This document shows positions 58,301 through 64,000 of a DNA stretch of 64,000 bases, in pieces. The stretch covers positions 117,891-181,890 of the forward strand of contig BGKB01000159.1 of the NCBI GenBank assembly GCA_003116975.1, written 5' to 3'. The notes under the pieces were generated by a model. It made no database searches, was not told where the DNA came from, and worked only from the letters and a program-made list of their open reading frames with translations. A program made the position numbers and the translations under genes. Each line of letters begins with the position of its first letter. Position 1 is the first letter of the stretch. The DNA is from Aurantiochytrium sp. KH105 (Eukaryota > Sar > Bigyra > Thraustochytrida > Thraustochytriidae).

Positions 58301-61300
58301 GGCGATACCGGTGAGTTCAAGGTTACGACTGGTGGTGCCACTTCTGGAACTGGTGGCGACATCACGTTGACGGTCGGCAGCGGCAACAGCGGCGCTGGAG
58401 GAGCTGTGGCGATGACCGCTGGCGAGACATCAGCTCTGACCGGTGGCTCGGTCACGTTCATGTCTGGTCAAGGCACAACGACGAGCAGCGGTCACATCAG
58501 TCTCATCACACCTGACGCTGGCTCTATTGGAACGAGCGGCGCGATCTCGATGACTACGGGCGGCACTACGGCTGGGTACTCTGGCGAGGTATTCATCTCG
58601 ACCGGAGCTGCCACATCGGGTAAGGGCGGTGATATCTCTCTTCTTGTCGGCAATGGCGATACTGCTGCAGGCGGGAAGGTTACAATCACTGCTGGTCTTT
58701 CGAGCGCAAACACCTTTGCTGGAGGAGCCGTGGAGATCACTGGTGGCGCAGGCACTGGAACTACGGCCAGCCGAGGTGGTGCAGTTGTGCTAACTGGTGG
58801 TGCTGCGAACATCGAGACGGGTGGCAAGATTCGGTTCGTTACTGGCGCAAGCACGAGTGCAACATCGGGCAACATTGAACTTGTGACAGCAGCTGGTGGC
58901 AGCACGGGTGAGTCCGGTGCTGTGACTATTGCAACTGGCAGTGCTGGCAACGGCGACACCGGCGAGTTCAAGGTGACAACCGGTGGTGCTACTTCTGGCA
59001 CCGCTGGAAGTATCACGTTGACGGTCGGCAGCGGCAACAGCGGTGCTGGAGGAGCTGTGGCTATGACCGCGGGCGAAACTTCGGCCTTAACGGGTGGTAC
59101 AATAAGCCTCGCTTCCGGTCAGGGCACATCTACAAGTAGTGGACATGTGACAATTAGCACGGCTGATGGAGGCTCGGCTGGTACATCAGGCGCAGTTTCT
59201 ATCAGCACAGGCACTGCTGGCAATGGTGACACCGGCGAGTTCAAGGTTACGACTGGTGCGGCAACGTCTGGAACTGGTGGCGACATCACGTTGACGGTTG
59301 GGAGCGGCAAGAGCGGCGCTGGCGGAGCTGTGGCGATGACCGCTGGCGAGACATCAGCTCTGACCGGTGGCTCGGTCACGTTCATGTCTGGTCAAGGCAC
59401 AACGACGAGCAGCGGTCATATTAGTCTCATCACACCAGCTGCTGGCTCTAGTGGAACGAGCGGCGCGATCTCGATGACTACGGGCGGCACAACGGCTGGG
59501 TACTCTGGCGAGGTATTCATCTCGACGGGAGCTGCCACGTCGGGTAAGGGCGGTGATATCTCTCTCCTTGTCGGCAATGGCGATACAGCTGTTGGAGGCA
59601 AGGTGGCGATCACTGCTGGTCTTTCGAGCGCCGACAGCGTCGCTGGCGGTGCTGTCGAGATCACTGCTGGTCAAGGCTCAAGCAGCACTGCTGGTGCCGG
59701 TGGTGCGATCAGCCTAAAGTCTGGAGTTGGCACTGGCGCAACCGGCGGTGACATTTCATTGAGCACGGGCGTCGGCACCGCAACCACAAGTGGCCAGATC
59801 GAGCTTGTGACTGGTGCTGGTGGCGGCACCGGTGAGTCCGGTGCTGTGACCATTGCCACTGGCAGTGCTGGCAATGGTGACACCGGTGAGTTCAAGGTGA
59901 CAACTGGTGCGGCAACGTCTGGAACTGGTGGCGATATCACGTTGACGGTCGGCAGCGGCAACAGTGGCGCTGGCGGAGCCGTGGCGATGACCGCTGGCGA
60001 GACATCAGCTCTGACCGGTGGCTCAGTCACTTTCACGGCCGGCCAAGGCACAACGACGAGCAGTGGTCACATCAGTCTCATCACACCAGCTGCTGGCTCT
60101 ATTGGAACGAGCGGCGCGATCTCGATGACTACGGGCGGCACTACGGCTGGGTACTCTGGCGAGGTATTTATCTCGACCGGAGCTGCCACATCGGGTAAGG
60201 GCGGTGATATCTCACTCCTTGTCGGCAATGGCGATACAGCAGCTGGAGGCAAGGTGGCGATCACTGCTGGTCTTTCGAGCGCCGACAGCGTCGCTGGCGG
60301 TGCCGTCGAGATCACTGCTGGTCAAGGCTCGAGCAGCACTGCTGGTGCAGGTGGTGCGATCAGCTTGAAGTCTGGAGTTGGCACTGGCGCAACCGGTGGC
60401 GATATCTCATTGAGCACGGGCGTCGGCACCGCAACCACAAGTGGCCAGATTGAGCTTCTGACTGGTGCTGGTGGCGGCACCGGTGAGTCCGGGGCTGTGA
60501 CCATTGCCACTGGCAGTGCTGGCAACGGTGACACCGGCGAATTCAAGGTTACGACTGGTGCGGCAACGTCTGGAACTGGTGGCGACATCACGTTGACGGT
60601 CGGCAGCGGCAACAGTGGCGCTGGCGGAGCCGTGGCGATGACCGCTGGCGAGACATCAGCTCTGACCGGTGGCTCAGTCACTTTCACGGCCGGCCAAGGC
60701 ACAACGACGAGCAGTGGTCACATCAGTCTCATCACACCTGACGCTGGCTCTAGTGGAACGAGCGGCGCGATCTCGATGACTACGGGCGACACCACGGCTG
60801 GGTACTCTGGCGAGGTATTCATCTCGACCGGAGCTGCCACATCGGGTAAGGGCGGTGATATCTCTCTTCTTGTCGGCAATGGCGATACAGCTTCAGGCGG
60901 CAAGATTACAATCATTGCTGGTCTTTCGAGCGCAAACACCGTTGCTGGAGGAGCCGTGGAGATCACTGGTGGCGCAGGTACTGGAACTACGGCCAGCCGT
61001 GGTGGTGCAGTTGTGCTAACTGGTGGTGCTGCGAATATCGAGACGGGTGGCAAGATTCGGTTCGTTACTGGCGCAAGCACGAGTGCAACATCGGGCAACA
61101 TTGAACTTGTGACAGCAGCTGGTGGCAGCGCGGGTGAGTCCGGTGCTGTGACTATTGCCACTGGCAGTGCTGGCAACGGCGACACCGGCGAGTTCAAGGT
61201 GACAACCGGTGGTGCCACTTCTGGAACTGGTGGCGATATTACGTTTACGGTCGGCAGCGGCAACAGCGGCGCTGGAGGATCTGTGGCGATGACTGCTGGA

Positions 61301-64000
61301 GAGACATCAGCTCTGACCGGTGGCTCGGTCACGTTCACGGCTGGCCAAGGCACAACGACGAGCAGCGGTCACATCAGTCTCATCACACCAGCTGCTGGCT
61401 CTAGTGGAACGAGCGGCGCAATTTCGATGACTACAGGCGGCACTACGGCAGGGTACTCTGGCGAGGTATTTATCTCGACGGGAGCTGCCACGTCGGGTAA
61501 GGGCGGTGATATCTCTCTCCTTGTCGGCAATGGCGATACAGCTGCTGGTGGCAAGGTGGCGATCACTGCCGGTCTCTCGAGTGCCAACACCGTTGCTGGT
61601 GGTGCTGTCGAGATCACTGCTGGTCAAGGCTCAAGCAGCACTGCTGGTGCCGGTGGTGCGATCAGCCTAAAGTCTGGCGTCGGAACTGGCGCAACCGGTG
61701 GCGATATCTCATTGAGCACGGGCGTCGGCACCGCGACCACAAGTGGCAAGATCGAGCTTGTGACTGGTGCTGGTGGCAGCACCGGTGAGTCCGGTGCTGT
61801 GACCATTACAACTGGAAGTGCTGGCAATGGTGATACCGGTGAGTTCAAGGTGACAACTGGCGGTGCTACTTCTGGCACCGCTGGAAGTATCACGTTAACG
61901 GTCGGTAGCGGCAACAGCGGTGCTGGAGGAGCTGTCGCTATGACCGCGGGCGAATCTTCGGCCTTAACGGGTGGTACAATTAGCCTCGCTTCCGGTCAGG
62001 GCACATCTACAAGTAGTGGACATGTGACAATTAGCACGGCTGATGGAGGCTCGGCTGGTACATCAGGCGCAGTTTCTATCAGCACAGGCACTGCTGGCAA
62101 CGGCGACACCGGCGAGTTCAAGGTGACAACCGGTGGTGCCACTTCTGGAACTGGTGGCGACATCACGTTCACGGTCGGCAGCGGCAACAGCGGCGCTGGC
62201 GGAGCTGTGGCGATGACTGCTGGCGAGACATCAGCTCTGACCGGTGGGTCGATCACGTTCACGGCTGGCCAAGGCACAACGACGAGCAGCGGTCACATCA
62301 GTCTCATCACACCAGCTGCTGGCTCTAGTGGAACGAGCGGCGCGATCTCGATGACTACGGGCGACACTACGGCTGGGNGGTGGTGCGATCAGCCTAAAGT
62401 CTGGAGTTGGCACTGGCGCAACCGGTGGCGATATCTCATTGAGCACGGGCGTCGGCACCGCAACCACAAGTGGCCAGATTGAGCTTGTGACTGGTGCTGG
62501 TGGCGGCACCGGTGAGTCCGGGGCTGTGACCATTGCCACTGGCAGTGCTGGCAATGGTGACACCGGCGAGTTCAAGGTGACAACTGGTGCGGCAACGTCT
62601 GGAACTGGTGGCGATATCACGTTGACGGTCGGCAGCGGCAACAGCGGCGCTGGAGGAGCTGTGGCGATGACCGCTGGCGAGACATCAGCTCTGACTGGTG
62701 GCTCGGTCACATTAACTGCTGGTCGGGGTACCTCCACAAGCAGCGGTCACATCAGTCTCATCACACCAGCTGCTGGCTCTATTGGAACGAGCGGCGCGAT
62801 CTCGATGACTACGGGCGGCACTACGGCTGGGTACTCTGGCGAGGTATTTATCTCGACCGGAGCTGCCACATCAGGTAAGGGCGGTGATATCTCTCTCCTT
62901 GTCGGCAATGGAGACACCGCTGCAGGTGGCAAGGTGACGATCACTGCTGGTCTTTCGAGCGCCGACAGCGTCGCTGGCGGTGCTGTCGAGATCACTGCTG
63001 GTCAAGGCTCAAGCAGCACTGCTGGTGCCGGTGGTGCGATCAGCATAAAGTCTGGAGTCGGCACTGGCGCAACCGGTGGCGATATCTCATTGAGCACGGG
63101 CGTCGGCACCGCGACCACAAGTGGCAAGATCGAGCTTGTGACTGGTGCTGGTGGCAGCACCGGTGAGTCCGGTGCTGTGACCATTGCCACCGGCAGTGCT
63201 GGCAACGGTGACACTGGCGAGTTCAAGGTTACGACTGGTGCGGCAACGTCTGGAACTGGTGGCGACATCACGTTGACCGTCGGCAGTGGCAACAGCGGTG
63301 CTGGAGGAGCTGTGTCGATGACCGCTGGCGAGACATCAGCTCTGACCGGTGGCTCGGTCACATTAACTGCTGGTCAGGGTACCTCCACAAGCAGCGGTCA
63401 CGTCAGTCTCATCACACCAGCTGCTGGCTCTAGTGGAACGAGCGGCGCGATCTCGATGACTACGGGCGGCACTACGGCTGGGTACTCTGGCGAGGTATTC
63501 ATCTCGACCGGAGCTGCCACATCGGGTAAGGGCGGTGATATCTCTCTCCTTGTCGGCAATAGCGATACAGCTGTTGGAGGCAAGGTGGCGATCACTGCTG
63601 GTCTTTCGAGCGCCGACAGCGTCGCTGGCGGTGCTGTCGAGATCACCGCTGGTCAAGGCTCAAGCAGCACTGCTGGTGCCGGTGGTGCGATCAGCCTAAA
63701 GTCTGGAGTTGGCACTGGCGCAACCGGCGGTGACATTTCATTGAGCACGGGCGTCGGCACCGCAACCACAAGTGGCCAGATTGAGCTTGTGACTGGTGCT
63801 GGTGGTACTAACGGTGAGTCCGGAGCCGTGACCATTGCCACTGGCAGTGCTGGCAACGGCGATACCGGTGAGTTCAAGGTTACGACTGGTGGTGCCACTT
63901 CTGGAACTGGTGGCGACATCACGTTGACGGTCGGCAGCGGCAACAGCGGCGCTGGAGGAGCTGTGGCGATGACCGCTGGCGAGACATCAGCTCTGACCGG
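18899..64000 (+). CDS. Giant secreted repeat protein with two internal S74-type chaperone domains (3' end beyond window)
   Basis: One frame stays open from the ATG at 18899 to the ambiguous base at 62378 (about 14,490 codons) and continues in another frame from 62379 to the window end, for at least 15,000 residues. In order: signal peptide (hydrophobic 26-41), two PSI modules (48-160), a lead-in, and then coils of about 15 residues with the pattern [GS]-G-x-[IV]-x-[LIF]-x-[STAV]-G-x6-8. Two endosialidase/MYRF-type intramolecular chaperone domains start near residues 6381 and 6982. Apart from the PSI region Cys is nearly absent. Gly, Ser, Thr and Ala dominate, and NxT/S sequons are common up to about 52 kb. 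The regular coil suggests a beta-helix fibre; trimerisation and self-cleavage follow from the chaperone family. A Kozak-like ATG at 18953 (residue 19) would give a cleaner signal peptide. I know of no named homologue. The role is unknown; an extracellular coat, matrix or adhesion fibre is a guess. Confidence 0.93.
19511..37795 (+). repeat. Coil region A: degenerate 15-residue repeats
   Basis: About 6,100 residues of diverged coils such as GGDIRLxVGxGxSGD follow one another. Runs of three to six coils recur as longer modules (for example SGVSGAISLSTG followed by SGxIxxxTGxA, GGxIxLxVGxG and GGxVxITAGxT), so an older higher-order repeat is still visible. Loops are longer where a D/N-rich insertion such as SNGGNGG occurs. 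Confidence 0.9.
37796..38353 (+). other. Tail-spike-like neck and first intramolecular chaperone (S74/ICA) domain
   Basis: The coils end in a neck that reads like a phage tail-fibre stem (VTVDDSGALTL, then RFWSSTGNETVFRI). The chaperone begins at residue 6381 with SDSRIKRDI and contains VRGVIAQQLREVFPE and a C-terminal helix ending in HFTIG. The putative nucleophile Ser6381 and Lys6386 have the S-x4-K spacing of the endosialidase and MYRF self-cleavage dyad. In those families the domain folds as a trimer and cuts just before the Ser, here between 38038 and 38039. Confidence 0.85.
38354..39588 (+). repeat. Coil region B between the two chaperone domains
   Basis: About 410 residues of the same coil type link the chaperone domains. 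If both domains cleave, this region ends up in a middle fragment of about 600 residues. Confidence 0.85.
39589..40162 (+). other. Second neck and intramolecular chaperone (S74/ICA) domain
   Basis: The neck (VEVSSAGEVRLSS, later ITFRIRQDE) is followed by SDRRIKQNI from residue 6982. Ser6982 and Lys6987 again have the dyad spacing, preceded by Pro. The segment VRGVIAQQLREVFPE is identical to the first domain, while most flanking residues differ, so the copies are paralogous but old. Confidence 0.85.
40163..52399 (+). repeat. Coil region C
   Basis: About 4,080 residues of diverged coils follow the second chaperone domain. One clear interruption at 41314-41403 lacks the coil pattern. Towards the right end, from about 50.4 kb, coils become more regular and approach the composition of the young repeat. 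Confidence 0.88.
41314..41403 (+). other. Non-coil interruption in region C
   Basis: About 30 residues (around 7473-7502) read DVLFVEDVELLEATLD and then QATAFNAG. They are acidic and Leu-rich, without the GG/SG coil pattern. They could be a loop, a hinge or a short helix between two solenoid segments. Confidence 0.6.
59093..59365 (+). repeat. 273-bp (six-coil) insertion in the higher-order repeat, copy 1
   Basis: The unit here is 924 bp instead of 651. The extra 91 residues begin with GGTISLASGQGTSTSSGHVT and add six coils in frame. The same segment recurs at 61970-62242. Confidence 0.85.
61970..62242 (+). repeat. 273-bp (six-coil) insertion in the higher-order repeat, copy 2
   Basis: This is a second, nearly identical in-frame copy of the six-coil insertion, 2,877 bp after the first. 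Confidence 0.85.
62378..62378. other. Single ambiguous base and frame break: likely assembly gap
   Basis: Upstream of the N the frame reads GDTTAG. Directly downstream the repeat resumes with GGAISLKSG in a different frame and at a different position of the 217-residue unit; the sixth to tenth coils are partly missing. So the N marks a join across missing or collapsed repeat DNA, not a true frameshift. Confidence 0.85.

Larger units (their letters stand above)
52400..64000 (+). repeat. Young higher-order repeat, 651-bp unit (217 residues, 14 coils)
   Basis: Equivalent positions recur exactly 651 bp apart, for example the GGS-V segment at 52583, 53234 and 53885. One unit contains 14 coils of 15-18 residues that sum to 217. 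About 17 units are present. A four-coil cassette exists in two main forms, one with AGQGSSSTAGAGG and one with GGAGTG...GGAAN. Two units are longer by 273 bp. Many neighbouring units are nearly identical in DNA, which points to recent unequal exchange. Confidence 0.95.

Noticed and set aside
62379-62482. C-terminus of the giant protein at 62,482
   Set aside because: The 34 codons after the N are out of the repeat frame. The repeat continues in another frame to the window end, so this stop is an artefact of the gap.
19139-63943. Many antisense and alternate-frame frames inside the giant gene (for example Pro/Ser/Val-rich on the minus strand)
   Set aside because: They repeat with the 651-bp period of the plus-strand gene and are shadows of its GC-rich codons.
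52400-64000. CRISPR-like or satellite DNA as the explanation of the regular repeats
   Set aside because: The repeats are in frame, the protein pattern is kept, and indels are multiples of the coil. There are no short repeats with unique spacers.
18899-64000. Bacterial giant adhesin or biofilm protein on a bacterial contig
   Set aside because: The neighbours are eukaryotic families (presenilin, OSCA/CSC1) with long spacers, single-gene units, microsatellites and no ribosome binding sites.

Overview
The window looks like nuclear DNA from a GC-rich, intron-poor eukaryotic microbe. Eukaryotic families are present (a presenilin, an OSCA/CSC1/TMEM63-type channel, a nucleoredoxin-like protein, an MTH1-like Nudix fold). 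Every convincing gene is an uninterrupted open frame on its own promoter, and the spacers carry much simple-sequence DNA. A labyrinthulomycete or thraustochytrid-like stramenopile fits this best. That assignment is inference from gene content and style, not from a marker gene.

Layout. At the left end (0.2-5.7 kb) a secretion-neutral FN3-FN3-thioredoxin gene (minus) and an MFS transporter gene (plus) are divergent and share a promoter that holds five copies of a 13-bp palindromic repeat. Downstream lies a gapped (AAGC)n array of about 570 bp. It is followed by a second, decayed copy of the MFS gene that keeps its first 215 codons and its 3' end but has lost about 740 bp between them. From 5.7 to 12.4 kb come an OSCA/CSC1-type channel (minus), a presenilin (minus) and a two-domain gene (plus). 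The two-domain gene looks like a deaminase-like domain fused to an MTH1-like Nudix domain, and both domains lack catalytic residues. From 13.1 to 15.3 kb there is a secreted multidomain adhesion-type protein (minus). A 3.6-kb spacer rich in simple repeats and without a convincing gene separates it from the last gene.

The dominant feature is one open frame that starts at 18,899 and leaves the window at 64,000 (more than 45 kb, about 15,000 residues). It begins with a signal peptide and two eight-cysteine PSI modules. After that it is almost entirely a Gly/Ser/Thr/Ala-rich repeat of about 15 residues, probably a beta-helix or beta-solenoid coil. Two intramolecular-chaperone domains of the endosialidase/MYRF type (peptidase S74) sit in the interior, about 600 residues apart, and both keep the Ser-x4-Lys spacing of the self-cleavage dyad. 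The last ~11.6 kb is a young higher-order repeat of 651 bp (217 residues, 14 coils), itself arranged in a two- or three-unit super-pattern. One ambiguous base at 62,378 marks a break in the assembly inside these repeats, so the true length is unknown. I read the gene as a giant extracellular fibre that may trimerise and cut itself into segments. The repeats, domains and dyads are visible in the sequence; assembly and cleavage are inferred from the families.

There is no sign of an operon or of a mobile element that I can name. The secreted 748-residue gene and the giant gene are head to head across the 3.6-kb spacer, and both products should enter the secretory pathway. Any functional link between them is only a suggestion from position.
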